Assembly (NCBI GenBank): GCA_033961575.1
Contig: CM066731.1
Location: forward strand, 78,203,501-78,267,500
Source of the DNA: Aselliscus stoliczkanus
Lineage: Eukaryota > Chordata > Mammalia > Chiroptera > Hipposideridae
DNA length: 64,000 nt
Reading direction: 5' to 3'
Position 1 is the first letter of the stretch; each line of letters begins with the position of its first letter. Below the pieces are notes generated by a model, which did no database searches, had not been told where the DNA came from, and was given only the letters and a program-made list of their open reading frames with translations. This document shows, one piece after another, positions 46,301-57,225 of the stretch. A program made the position numbers and the translations under genes.

Positions 46301-47510
46301 GTTACCCAACATCAAATCATAATACAAGGCTACACTAATCAAAACAGCATGGTACTGGCATAAAAATAGGCACATACATTAATGGAACAGAATAGAGAGC
46401 CTGAAAATAAATCCATGCATATACAGACAGTTAATTTATGAAATGGAAGCAAGAATTTATACTGGGATAAAGATAGTCTATTTAATAAATGGTGCTGGGA
46501 AAACTGGACTGACACATGCAAAGAAATGAAACTGGACTACCTCCTTACACCATATACAAAAACCAATTCGAAATGAATTAAAGATTTAAATGTAATACCT
46601 GAACCCATAAAAACTCCTAGAAGAAAATATAGGGAGTAAATTTGCATACATTACACTGAGCAATACTTTTATTGATACATCCCCGCAAGCAATGAAGTAA
46701 AAGGAAATACGAACATATGGGATTACATCAAACTTAAAAGTGTTTTCACAACAAAGGAAACCATCAATAAAACAAAATGAAGCCTTTGGAATGGGAGACG
46801 ATATTTGTCAATGATATATCTGATAAGAAGTTAATATCCAAAATTTATAAAACACTCATTCAACTCAACTTCAAAAAAACAAACAACCCAATTAATAAAT
46901 GGGCAGAGGATATAAAGAGACATTTCTCTAAAGAGGACATACAGATGGTCAACAGTCATATGAAAAAAATATTCAACCTCACTGATCATTTGGGAAATGC
47001 AAATGAAAGCCAAAATGAGATACCACCTTACCCGGGTCAGAATGGCTATGATCAATAAATCAACAAACAGTAAGTGCTGGCGAGCTTGTAGGGAAAAGGG
47101 AACCTGCTGCACTCTTGGTGGGATTGCAGATTGGTGCAGCCACTATGGAAATCAGTATGGAGGTATCTCTAAAAACTGGAAATGGAGCTACCTTATGACC
47201 CAGTAATTCCACTCCTAGGTATTTATCCTGAAAAACCCAAGACATTTATTAAAAAATTATATGTACCCTTATGTTCATTGCAGTGCTATTTACAATAGCT
47301 AAGACTTGGAAACAATTGACATGCCCAGCACTAGACAGCTGGATTAAGAAACTGTGGTACATTTACACAATGGAGTATTACGCAGATATAAAGAAGAAAG
47401 AAATCATACCATTTGCAACGATATGGATGGACCTAAAGAACATTATGCTAAGTGAAATAAGTCAGTCATAGAAAGACAAATACCATATAATCTCACTTAT
47501 GTGGAATCTA
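43392..47510 (+). pseudogene. L1 ORF2, inactivated, with nested L1
   Basis: ATG at 43392 gives MAIDIHPPIKITLNVNGLSTP. The endonuclease keeps GDVN where the family has GDFN (about 43820). The linker region and RT start with NKSNGPGGFTVNF and [12 protein letters not shown] (44665-44961). An inserted L1 3' end at 45163-45470 separates the RT fingers from the palm. RT then resumes with the [19 protein letters not shown] block and an intact SLYADD box (45526-45852). The C-terminal part is at 46777-47471. Numerous stops and indels are present, so it is inactive. Confidence 0.9.
45163..45470 (+). mobile_element. 5'-truncated young L1 nested in L1 copy 2
   Basis: CTTCATGGATGGAATAGAGGCTTGATCACTGCACTG through GATATGGGGGGAGAGGAGTGGG and CACTTGAAGCTAATTTTTAAAA matches the 3' end of the 17.6-kb L1. 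The interrupted ORF2 text AAAATCATGTGG recurs as AAAATTATATAG on the right, a degraded TSD. Confidence 0.88.
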
Positions 47511-48007
47511 AAGAACTGAATAAATGAGCAATGTAAACAGAAATAGTCTCAGAGACACAGAGGAAAAACTGATGATTACTAGATGGGATGGGGGTGGGCA
47601 TGAGGGAGAAGGGGAAGGGATAAGACAACATAAATTGGTAACTGCAATATTGCTGCAGGGATAGAAAAGACAGTTTGGGGAATATAATCAATAATGTTGT
47701 AAATATTTTTCGAGGATCTGATGAACTCATGTCTTGTTAGGCAGACCACTTCATGGACAGTGTGCAGGCCTGACCTCTGTACTGTACACCTGAAGCTGCT
47801 GCTGAATAGTAGTCTATATGAACTATAATTTAATACATATATAGAAATGGGATATGGAGTATAGTGTGGGAATGGAGTCAACAGAATTGTAATAGATATG
47901 TCTGATATCGGTGGTGGTTGAGTTGTGAATGGGAGGAGGGGAGTTGTCACTTTCTAAGGGGTGAAGAGGATAATTATTGCATTGTTTTGTACATCTGAAA
48001 CCAATTT

Positions 48008-48051
48008 AAAAAAAAGGATTTGTGCTAACTACAGCATCAACAAAAAGATCA
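48008..48051 (+). other. Possible L1 3'-transduced segment
   Basis: After the L1 tail (AAAAAAAA at about 48008-48016) lie about 35 bases of non-L1 sequence (GGATTTGTGCTAACTACAGC...). These are followed directly by the TSD at 48052. They lie inside the duplicated target, so they arrived with the L1. Confidence 0.65.
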
Positions 48052-48065
48052 AAGAAATGATGATA

Positions 48066-48960
48066 GTAGAAAAAGGGAAACTCATATGTGCTTCATAAGT
48101 TTAGGCAGAAAGCCAGGTAGTTGTGGCAAACCCAGAAAAGATGAACTCTAAGTACTATAGGTGACATTTGGTCCCAGCTATAAGCTTGTAGCTGTATGAT
48201 TGCCAGAATGGGCAAAACTTTTGGATGGATACAAACTGAAATTTTATTGATGTAAAATTATCCTTTATTTACCTATAGAAGTTTTCTTTACTTTTGTGAA
48301 GAGCATTGTCAGAGAGGTACCCTTGTTTTCCTGGGAGACCATTCATTTAAAATGAAAATTCTGTAGTTTGTACAATCATTTTTATCTTTTACTTTTTATA
48401 AGATCAAATCACAGAGTAACTATTTTTGTGGAAAAAAAAAGACTGACTTAGGGTGAAAAATAATAGGTTCTGTAAAACACTAGCTATTTGACATTGGACA
48501 AGTTAATCCATTCCCATTAATTTATACTAAATGGGTATTATAACAACTTCAGATACATATTTGGAGAGAGAGAGAGAGAGCACTACTTTTGTTTTTACTA
48601 GTACAGAATTGGTATTCAAAATATTAGATGAAACTCTAAACGGAAGCAGCTATGATTTTGTAAAACAGGCATTAGTTGGGTGAGAAAGAAAGAGTATACT
48701 GCTGTAGCTAAAAGCGAAGGAATGCAGTATGGCCAGAGAGAGAACAGGGATATACCAGAAGAAAGTACAGAAGGTTGTCTTACAAAGAACACATTGAAAC
48801 TTCTGAAATCTTATCCATTCTGTCACATTTTCTTTCAATATGATCATGGACCACATCTGCCTCATAGAGTGACCCTAAAGAATTGAGCTATGTAATTTCT
48901 GATTTAAGATAGATAGAACACCAACCTTTGACATTATGTTAAGAAATTTCCTGTGTAATA
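48066..48960. other. Mostly unassigned; MIR-like at 48425-48560
   Basis: TTCTGTAAAACACTAGCTATTTGACATTGGACAAGTTAATCC..ATTTATACTAAATGGGTATTATAACAACTTC resembles the MIR core. A GA run lies at 48568-48581. The 68-codon frame at 48680 is not recognisable. Confidence 0.45.
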
Positions 48961-49015
48961 GTCTGTCATCGCCGGGGAGTTGGGGGTGTGGTTTCAGCCA
49001 TGAGATGCCCAACAT

Positions 49016-50326
49016 AAAAAAGGCATGCAGATACCTGCAGCCCCTGCTGCAGTGGGCTGCCATAAGCTACAGTGAGTGGCCGGCAGCTGGTGTGAGCTGC
49101 CAAGAGCTGCTGTGAGCAGCCATCCAGAGGCTGGAGACCAATCTGCCTCAGGAAGAGAGCAATGATGATACCAACATGGGCCAGTGAAGCAATGTCCTCC
49201 ACAACTAGACTGAAGAACCAAAAGACAGCAACTTGTCTGTTCCCCTTCCCTGGTTCCCCAATGCTGTTCCACTCCCCCAATTCCCCAATAAAATCTTTAA
49301 AAAAAAAGGTTTTTGCTCAATAAAGGAAACCATAAAAAAACAAACCAACTGAATAGACAACTACTCAATGGAAGAAGATATTTGCCAATGATACATACAA
49401 TAAAGGGTCAATGTCCAAAATATATTAGAAACGTATAATGCTTACCACCAAGAAAATAAATAAATAAAAATCCCAAAACAACAACAAAAAAATCTGATTT
49501 AAAAATGGCCTGAAAAGACATTTCTTTAAAGAGGACATACAGACAGCCAATAGACATATGAAAAGATGCTCAACATCTCTAATCATCATAGAAATGCAAA
49601 TTAAAACCATAATGAGATATGACCTCACACCTATCAGAATATCATTAATAAATCAACAAACAGTAAGTGTTGGTGAGGATGTGGAGAAAAGAGAACACTT
49701 GTGTACTGTTTATGGGACTGAAAATTGGTGCAGCCACTATGGAAAACAGCAGGGAGTTACCTCCAAAAATTAAAAATAGAACTACCTTATGACCCAACAA
49801 TCCCACTTCAGGGTATTTATTTGAAGAAATCCAAAACACTAATTCAAATAGACATATGCATTCCTATGTTTATTGTAGCATTATTTACAATAGCCAAGAT
49901 ATGGAACCTAAGCGCCCATCAGTAGACAATTGGATAAAGAAGAGGTTGTACATATATACAATGGAATATTAATCAGCCATAAAGAAGAATGAAATCTTGC
50001 CATTTTTGACAACATAGGCGGACCTAGAGGATCTCTTGAATGCCTGGTTGAAGAGAAGGCAGCTGGATTCTCCTATCTGGTTCTGCACTCAATGTGTTCT
50101 CATATGTTGTTTTGGTGAAGTGTATGAAGAAAATCATAATTGCACACAGATGTCTGAATGGACAAGAATGGTTTTTTATAATCTTTTTAGATAACACTGT
50201 ATATTCTTCTTTGATGCTATGTTAAACCTCACCATCGAGAATAATTTAAAAGTCAGTTGCAATGTCAAATCTGAAACCATATCAATAAACTTTTCATATT
50301 CTCTTAAAAAAAAAAAGGCATGCAGA
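49016..50326 (+). mobile_element. Three-part chimeric retro-insertion (SINE module + L1 ORF2 + mRNA-like 3' end)
   Basis: AAAAAAGGCATGCAGA ends at 49031 and recurs ending at 50326, a 16-base TSD with an L1-endonuclease-like A-rich start. Between the copies lie three parts: 49032-49307, whose 3' portion is the T+ SINE module with CCCCAATAAAATCTTT and A's; 49308-50030, L1 ORF2 C-terminal sequence (from GGTTTTTGCTCAATAAAGG to GGCGGACCTAGAGG); and 50031-50316, unrelated sequence ending in AATAAA, about 15 bases and a 12-A tail. Only one TSD pair encloses all three, so they appear to have inserted together. Confidence 0.8.
50031..50316 (+). pseudogene. mRNA 3'-end-like retrocopied segment
   Basis: Starts ATCTCTTGAATGCCTGG at the L1 junction and ends ATCAATAAACTTTTCATATT, CTCTT and A12. 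It has the layout of a 3'UTR with a canonical AATAAA followed by a genomic poly-A. One frame stays open for about 55 codons (EDLLNAWLKRRQ...), but I do not recognise it. Source gene unknown. Confidence 0.55.
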
Positions 50327-50636
50327 GAAGACATGAGGAAGAACCAGAGTCTTTAATCAGCAATAGCAACCATTATATAGCGGTTTGGGGGGAGGAGAGT
50401 GCACGGAAATGTACATGCTCCCTCCCACAAGTGCAAATCATGCTTACCTAAAGAGCTTATGTAACCCAAGCCGGTGTCTGCACAGCAGGCTCTGAAGTCA
50501 AGCACACAGCTGGACATTCCCGGGCTGTTGCGCAGGACCTCTAGGGTGTATGCCTCAAGGTCCGGCTGGCCAAGGATCAGGGTCCATACGTCATCCTGCA
50601 CATAGCCATACATTCCTGGGTCCTGTCATAGTCTAA

Positions 50637-52456
50637 CAGTCTTATTTGAAAAAAAATGTGGTGGTGGTGGTGGTGGAGGGGGAGGGGGGTTTGGAATGCA
50701 ATTTCTATCCCTGCACTGACTTTCAGTTTCTCGATTAAGAGTTATGCTACATACTGTTTTGGAGATTCGGTGATAAGATTGGAGATAAGAATAAGTTACA
50801 GTAGTTAAAGAGAATATAGTTAATTAGCAATAAGTAATTTCATTCTATGGTTCACTCCTCTATATATCCTTCAAACACTAATTAACAAAAGCCATAGGTT
50901 TACCTTGCCTGATGAAACAGTTCAATTAACGCTCAGCTACAGTTATACTGAATGGTTTAAGACGGGGAGATTTTGTGACATAACATCATCTTAATATTAG
51001 AGGGAGAAAAATAAAGTACAACCAATTATCTGTCATATTGGGATTGTTTATAATAAATCTTTGCAGAACTTCATTTCACTTACCTGTACTGTTAGTTAAT
51101 AGTAAACAAGCATATTTTTCTAAAGGACATTATTGAAATCATTCACTTTCTTCCAATAACATTAAACATATCCAGGTATCAGAACATAGAATATTCACAA
51201 GAAATAGATAGTAATAGTAATCATTCAAGAGTCAGGTAAAAATATCCAGTATTCAGCAGTCATTTTTCTGTCATTGTGAATACAGATAATAATGCTCCTT
51301 CCCCATGAGTCAGTCGTAGTGGAGAAAGGCAAAATGATAAACAAGAAATAGTGGGGAAAAACATTTTAAATAAAATGTATATGCATAGAAGATAAAACAG
51401 GTGAAGGAGGAAACATCTCTATTGGAATTTGAGAGATGAAACACAAACATAACTGTCAAATGGAGGGCAGGGGAAACTTCAACAAGAATGAGAGCGGGTT
51501 AGAAGACACAACACAGAACATGGCAACAGGCTCAATTCTTGTTCATAAATGAATGGATCATTTATTCCTTCTTTTGTTTCTTCATAACTTTACTGATACT
51601 TTGCATGGTTTATGTAAAGCATTTCTAAATTATTTTTATTCATTAGATTATTTAATGTGTACCAGTGTATCATCAAATGGTATCATTGTGAAAATAAATT
51701 CAAAGTTTATAGTTTTTGAAAAATTGAATAAATATTGATTAGCTTCAATAATTGGCATTATATTCACAATTATTATAATTCCATATCATTGCAAAAGTTT
51801 CATAAAATAAGGATTCAGAAAACTGTCCAGTCACATGTTGAAAAACTTGTAAATGTACTGACAGTAGTCCATTGTTGTAATCCACATCCTTCTATGACCA
51901 CTATTTGGAGAGAGAAAAAGAAGACAAAGCAGGAGAAATAATGTTTATTTGGCTCGACATGAAGCAAAGTGCTTTCAGAAAAGCACCTATATTGCTTTGG
52001 TCTCCATTCTATTGAGTAGAGAGCAATCAATGTAACTCACAAAATTTCTAGGTGGTTATTAATGGGATGGATCTATCTTTACAACCATAAATCACAGCAG
52101 TGATGACATTGAGAATGGTTAGTCAGAGGGTATGTCTATGCACCCATCTGTGCCTTGGATGGTTTACCAGTCTTTTATGCACTTTGATCACATTACCTCA
52201 ATATATGTTTCCTATTTATTAATAAAGTTATCTTCTATGGATACTGTTTTATTCCTGCCTTACACTTTTATACATTTATAGTTTTATGAGCTCTATTCTA
52301 GGCACACAGAACTATATAAGGACAACCCAATGAGCTATTTATTTTTTGAAAATCCATATATTAAGGAAAAAACAGGATCTGAAGAAGTCATATGATTTTT
52401 TTGTGTGTATGTATGTGGAGAACCTTGTAATAAAAAGGTTTCCTCATTTGCTCCTA
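50637..52456. other. Unassigned intergenic sequence
   Basis: Includes a GGT/GGA-rich run at 50659-50692. Otherwise AT-rich with no element I can name. Confidence 0.4.
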
Positions 52457-53122
52457 CTATATTGTCACGTCAAGCATGGCAGGGCTGAAGCGGTTCGAGA
52501 GGGCTGACAGGGGTTGAGAAAAAGAAAATATAGACAAGAGACAAAGGATAGTTTAAAAGCAGTGTTAGCCAGGGGACTCAGTGCCTCTAGGACAAAGAGC
52601 CCCAAATTGAGCTTGACTGCAGCTTTTATTGGGATACACACAGGAAAGTGGCATTGTTTTTTCCACGGTCTGTAAGTCACATACATCATGCCAGAGAACT
52701 TAGCTCAGAGTCAAATCACCCCAGGACCTGCAGGCTGCCTTTACTGAAAGTCCCATGACCTGTATATGTGCACCTCTTGGGAGACAGAAACCTCTCATGC
52801 TGAGGCTTAGAGACAAGAATGCATGGAGGATAGATGTTATCACCTAGTTAGGTTTCACTTCTCAGGCAGGCTGTCAGCACTGAAGACAGGGGTCCTTGGC
52901 CCACAATCTTCATCTCCATGATTCCTCCCATGATATCCACTGGACTGTGTCTGGCTTGGGTTGCCCTATTGGGTATACCCATCTTTGACTAACCAGCCCT
53001 CTTTCAGGGGTCCCGTGGGGAATTGCCATAAGCATAGTGAAAGTACTGTCTCCCTGAGGATCTGATGTTATGGAAAGGTGAATGGGGGCAGATGGCTAGG
53101 CTGCTGTGTGACCACACTATAT
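52457..53122 (-). mobile_element. ERV class II-like solo LTR with 6-bp TSD
   Basis: CTATAT at 52457-52462 and 53117-53122 brackets a 654-bp unit. It begins TGTCACGTC and ends GTGACCACA on the plus strand, so both ends obey TG...CA. The antisense orientation is shown by the polyadenylation signal read as AATAAA on the minus strand (52625-52630, context CCCAATAAAAGCTGC). A 6-bp target duplication is characteristic of betaretrovirus-like (class II/ERVK) integrases. No internal genes remain, so it probably arose by LTR-LTR recombination. Confidence 0.85.
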
Positions 53123-54035
53123 ATCACCCTTTGACTGCCATTATGTCAATACTTATTCTGATAAGAATACTGCCAAATGTTCTTAATATATCTCAATGAA
53201 AATATTTAAAATAATTTCCAATAAAATCTCATTTGAAACATGGATCTAATGAACAATCCATTTTATTCTTCAGGGATGTTTTATAACTATTTATAGATAA
53301 CATGCAGCAGAACTCTCTTATCTTCAGTAACCAATAAAAGCTAAAGGTTGCATTTAGATTTCCCCACCTCAGAGCATACTTTCAGTTAATGTCAAGGACT
53401 GTGTCTTCCTGGTTTGCAAACCACATATGAATAAAACTATATTTGCTTCTCAGAAGGGTCTCTGGGATTTTTTTGTTATTGTTGATAACAAAATGAATTG
53501 ATAATTGTGTTGTGATTGAATGCAACCAGAATTCTCTTATCACTTACATAAATGTACCTGAAGATACTCTTGTGGTTTCTATTATGAAAATAAAATAAAT
53601 TATGAATAAAAGTCTTTTCTTTTCAGTCCCTTGAAACTTCTTTTTCATGAGTGTACCATGCTTGCTTGAAGATAATTATGACCCATCACAATAGATATAG
53701 ATTATTTATCATAGTTTTCAAATCTCTATTTTCACTTATTTTTGTCTTCTGATCTAATGAATTTAAACCGGTATATTTTAAATTACACAGCACAAAATTA
53801 TGTAGCTACATTTGGCATTTGATTTTTCTATTTCTCAACATATTTCTTCAGGCATTGACTGATGTAGAGTAGGTTATAAAGTTAGACAAACTATATGTTC
53901 ATGATTGTTATAACTTTTTGATCAAGTTTTGCTTTTAGAAGTATGTATCATTATTCTTTTCCCCTTATGTTGGCTCATAATAAACTTGCTTGTTGCTTTC
54001 TATTGATTCATAGTTACCTGGCATTTTCTCTTTTA
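53123..54035. other. Unassigned intergenic sequence
   Basis: No confident repeat or coding sequence. Confidence 0.4.
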
Positions 54036-54039
54036 AGTA

Positions 54040-54375
54040 TTTTTTAGGACAGCTTTAGGTTAACAGAAAAATTGAGAGTAGGTATACAGGTTTCCTATAT
54101 ATCCTCTTTCCCCAGATAGCCTCCCTATTATCAATATCAGACACCAGAGTGGGGCATTTGTTACATACACCAGGTCATCTAGGATTTCTCCTATCTTATC
54201 TTCTAGGAGTTTAATAGTTTTTCATTTAAGTCTGTCCCATTTTGTGAAGAACACAAGTTTTGTGTATACATTCATTTTGATTTACTTGGAAATATCCACT
54301 GGAATCAGCATCATTTGTTGAAAAGACTATCTTTGCTCTATTTTATTGCTTATGCTATGACTGGGTTCCCCTGAA
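54040..54375 (-). mobile_element. Old L1 fragment (antisense)
   Basis: GACAGCTTTAGGTTAACAGAAAAATTG, CAGAGTGGGGCATTTGTTAC, TCTTCTAGGAGTTTAATAGTTTTTC and CATCATTTGTTGAAAAGACTATCTTTGCTC are antisense L1 ORF2/3' phrases. Confidence 0.7.
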
Positions 54376-54399
54376 TTTTTTAACTCTTAGAGTTGCCAA

Positions 54400-54970
54400 C
54401 ACTGTGGTTCCAGTAAACAATATGTGACATGCAGCATTGTCATGATGGAGGATAATTTATGGCACAATTTAAAACACACCTTCTCTCAACCATAGTTCAC
54501 ACTTGACTGACTGCACTGAACAAGTTGAAACTTGTCATCCACTGGTACTAAGGTTTGACTCCCCTTTTCCCATATTGAAGATCCCCTCCTTTTCTTTGGA
54601 TTGCATTCGGCAGCGGTATTCATCATATTATTTGATGACAACAGAAATGCTCCATGTCACACATCACTTCTGGTATGGCAATTTCTGTCAGGTAAAAATA
54701 TTACAGTGTGTCCTCACCCACTGTATTCACAGCATCTGGCACCATGTGATTCTGGCTTTTCCCCAAAGTCAAAACGACCATTAAAGGTAAATGTTTTGAA
54801 TCAATTCAGGACATCGAGGTGGCCAGAACAGCACAACTAAAGAAACTGACAAAAGAGGACTTACAGAAATGCTTCAGAAAGTGGCAAGAATGAAGGGATA
54901 AATGTGTTCAAAGCAAGTAGTATTTTGAAAGGGATTAATGACAATGTGTCTTTTACTGTAATAATTTTTT
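54400..54970 (+). pseudogene. Mariner transposase relic (C-terminal half)
   Basis: The translation around 54640-54840 reads DDNRNAPCHTSLLVWQFLSGKNITVCPHPLYSQHLAPCDSGFSPKSKRPLK. This is the DNAPxH..HPPYSPDLAPCDFFLFPKLK signature of mariner (DD34D) transposases, with the second catalytic Asp region visible. Further on, KCFRKWQE and a YFE-like tail are recognisable in shifted frames. Mariner transposases cut and paste at TA. This copy has stops, frameshifts and substitutions (PHPLYSQHL), and L1 copy 3 interrupts its 3' side. Confidence 0.75.
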
Positions 54971-55559
54971 CCCCCTACTATAGACATACTGTTTTCTTTT
55001 TCTTTTTTAATTAGTTTCAGGTGTACAACACAAAGCAATAGTTATACTCCCTACACCCCCAAAGTGACAACCCCCCCCAGTTTGCCACTCCACTCCCCCC
55101 CATATCACACATATCTACCACAATTATCTTGACTCCCTTCCACAGTATACTCCACATCCCATGACTATCTATATATTCAGTTACAATTGACATACAATAT
55201 TATACAACATCAGCTTCAGGTGTACAGTGCAGTGATCAAGCCTCTACTCCATCCATGAAGTGGTCTCCCTAATAAAACTGTGACTATCTGACATGCCACA
55301 AAATTTTTACGTTATTATATTCCCCGAAATGTGTTTCATATCCCTGTGGCAATATTGTAGTTGTCAATTTGTTCTGTCTAATCCTTTCCCCTTCCCCTTA
55401 TCCCCACCCCCTTCCCAACTAGCAACCCTCAGTTTTTTTCTATATCTATGAGTCTGTTTACTTTGCTCGTTCATTCAGTTTTTCAGATTCCACATATAAG
55501 TGAGATCATATGGTTTGTCTTTCTCCAACTGACTTATTTCACTTAACATAATAGTCTCT

Positions 55560-55707
55560 TCACAACATTATCAATTACATTCCCAGAGCTGCCCCCATAA
55601 CCCTGAGGCAACATTGTAGTCACTCACCTACGCTGTCCAAAACCTTTCCCCTCTCCCTCAGCCCCACTCCCTCCCAGACAGCAACCATCAGTTTTTCCTT
55701 TATATCT
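55560..55707 (-). repeat. Displaced duplicate of L1 3'UTR segment
   Basis: The plus-strand CAGACAGCAACCATCAGTTTTTCC and CCTGAGGCAACATTGTAGTCACTCACCTACGCTGTCC, CCTTTCCCCTCTCCC copy the 3'UTR segment at about 55340-55440 (TGTGGCAATATTGTAGTTGTCAAT, CCTTTCCCCTTCCCC, CTAGCAACCCTCAGTTTTT). It sits upstream of the ORF2 C-terminal end, out of normal order. Confidence 0.7.
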
Positions 55708-56296
55708 GCTTGATATGACTTCAATCTTCTTAAATTTATTGAAACTTGTTTTGTGGCCTAACATGGTCTATCTTGGAAAATGTCCCATGTGTACTTGAGA
55801 AGAATGTACACTCTGTTTTGCCAGAGAGAAATGCTCCAAAAATATCAACGAAGTCCAGCTGTTCTAAAGTGTCATTTAAGGTCCCTCTTTCTGTGTTGAT
55901 TTTCTGTCTAAAGAGTCTGTCCATTGGTGAAAATGGGGTGTTGAAGTCCCCTACTATGATAGTGTTACTGTTGATCTCTGTCTTTATGTCTGGAAAAATA
56001 TGTTACATGTAATAGGACCTCCTATGTTGGGTGCATAGATGTTTATTAGGGTTATAGTGCCCTTCTTTGTCTTTTACCATAGTCATTCTAAAGTCTATTT
56101 TGTCCAAAACAAGCATTGGTACTCCAGCTCTTTTTTTTTCTCATTTCCATTTGCATGAAATGTCCTATTCCATCTGTAAACAGAATATACATGTGTCCTA
56201 TTTTCTTATCCACTCAGCCACTCTCTGTCTTTTGGTTGGAGCATTGAGCTCATTCACATTGAAAATGATTATTCCTAGGTACATCTGTATTGCCAT
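55708..56296 (-). pseudogene. L1 ORF2 endonuclease remnant (copy 3)
   Basis: Starts MAIQMYLGIIIFNVNELNAP on the minus strand at 56296. The GDFNTP motif is kept near 55945 (plus-strand GAAGTCCCC). The end DTLEQLDFVDIFGAF...FFSSTHGTFSKIDHVRPQNKFQ reaches 55736. Stops and indels occur within it. The following RT region is absent, so only a partial endonuclease could have been made. Confidence 0.85.
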
Positions 56297-56335
56297 TTTG
56301 TTATTTGTATTCCTGCTCTTTCTGGGTTAGCTTGT

Positions 56336-57225
56336 TTACCCCTCTCTTTTGTTTTGAAAAAGCCCTTTTAACATTTCTTGCAATGGTTGCTTGGTGGTAA
56401 TGAATTCCTTAAGCTTATTCTTTTCTAAGAAGCTCTTTATTTCTCCTTCAATTTTAAGTGATAGCTGTGATGGGCTGAGCAATCTTGGTTGTAGACCTTT
56501 ATTTTGTGTCACTTTGAATATCTCCTGCCACTCCCTTCTGGAATGCAGAGTTTCTGTAGACAAGTCAGCTATTAGTCTAACAGTAGTTCCTTTGAATGTA
56601 AGCTGCTGTCTTTCTCTTGCTGCCTCTAGGATTCTGTCTCTGTCTTTAATCTTTGCAATTTTAACTATGATGTGTCTTGGTGTGGCCCTGATTGGGTTCA
56701 GCTTGTTTGGAAACCTCTGCACTTCCTGGGCATATATGTTGATTTCCTTCTCCAGGGTAGGGAAGTTTACAGTCATTACTTATTCAAATACATTCTCGAC
56801 CCCTTGCTTCATCTCTTCTGCTCTGGTATTCCTATGAGTCGAAGGTGGTTACCCTTCATCTTGTCCCATAGGGCTCTTAAACTATTTTCATTGTTTTTTA
56901 TTCTTTGGTCTTTTTGTTGTGCCAACTGGGTGATTTCTGCTATTTTGTCTTCCAAATCCCTGATCCGCTCCTCTGCTTCATCTACTCTACTGGCGATTCC
57001 TTCGAGTGTGTTCTTCATTTCAGTTATTGTATTCTTTAGTTCTAACTGGTTGATTTTTATGATTTCTCTGTCCTTCCTTATGTCCTCACTAAGTTTGTTA
57101 AACATTCTTATCATCAGTGTTCTAAACTCTGTCTCTGAAAGGTTGGATCCCTCTGTTTCATTTAGTTCCATTTCTAGAGGTTTCTTCTGATCTTTTACTT
57201 GTCACATGTTTCTTTGTTTCCTCAT
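56336..57225 (-). pseudogene. L1 ORF1, inactivated (copy 3)
   Basis: ATG at 57225 opens MRKQRNM, but codon 8 is TGA. The coiled coil is open from 57171 (MELNETEGSNLSETEFRTLMIRMFNKLSEDIRKDREIIKINQLELK...). A frameshift near 56810 follows IPEQ. The rest (MTVNFPTLEKEINIYAQEVQRFPNKLNPIRATPRHIIVKIAKI...LQEMLKGLFQNKREG) is open from 56776 to the natural stop at 56336. Two lesions suffice to inactivate it, making this the least damaged ORF1 in the window. Confidence 0.9.

Larger units (their letters stand above)
40056..48065 (+). mobile_element. Second near full-length L1, different 5'UTR lineage, with nested insertions
   Basis: AAGAAATGATGATA at 40056-40069 and 48052-48065 forms a perfect 14-bp TSD. 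Inside are a 5'UTR (to 42350), ORF1 (42351 to about 43338), ORF2 (43392 to about 47510), a 3'UTR and an A tail at about 48008-48016. A short SINE (43126-43242) and a truncated L1 (45163-45470) are nested in it. Its 5'UTR is unrelated to that of the L1 at 17.6 kb. The element starts near AAATGGGGGCGGTGAGGAGG. Confidence 0.88.
48964..50636 (-). mobile_element. Solo LTR of an endogenous retrovirus, split by a later insertion
   Basis: On the minus strand the LTR starts TGTTAGACTATGACAGGACC (at 50636). It contains a TATA-like CTATATAATGG (about 50371-50381), an ATTAAA polyadenylation signal (50352-50357) and GACTCTGGTTCTTCCTCATG. After the insertion it continues TTTTTTATGTTGGGCATCTC and ends CCCCGGCGATGACA at 48964. 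Without the insertion it is about 380 bp. AGAC flanks both sides if one terminal A is shared, which suggests a 4-bp duplication. No internal viral genes are present. Confidence 0.75.

Noticed and set aside
48964..53122. Two LTRs as the ends of one provirus
   Set aside because: The LTRs at 48964-50636 and 52463-53116 differ in length, sequence and TSD, and no gag-pol-env sequence lies between them.
56672..57190. 172-codon plus-strand ORF
   Set aside because: Antisense shadow of L1 ORF1 in copy 3.
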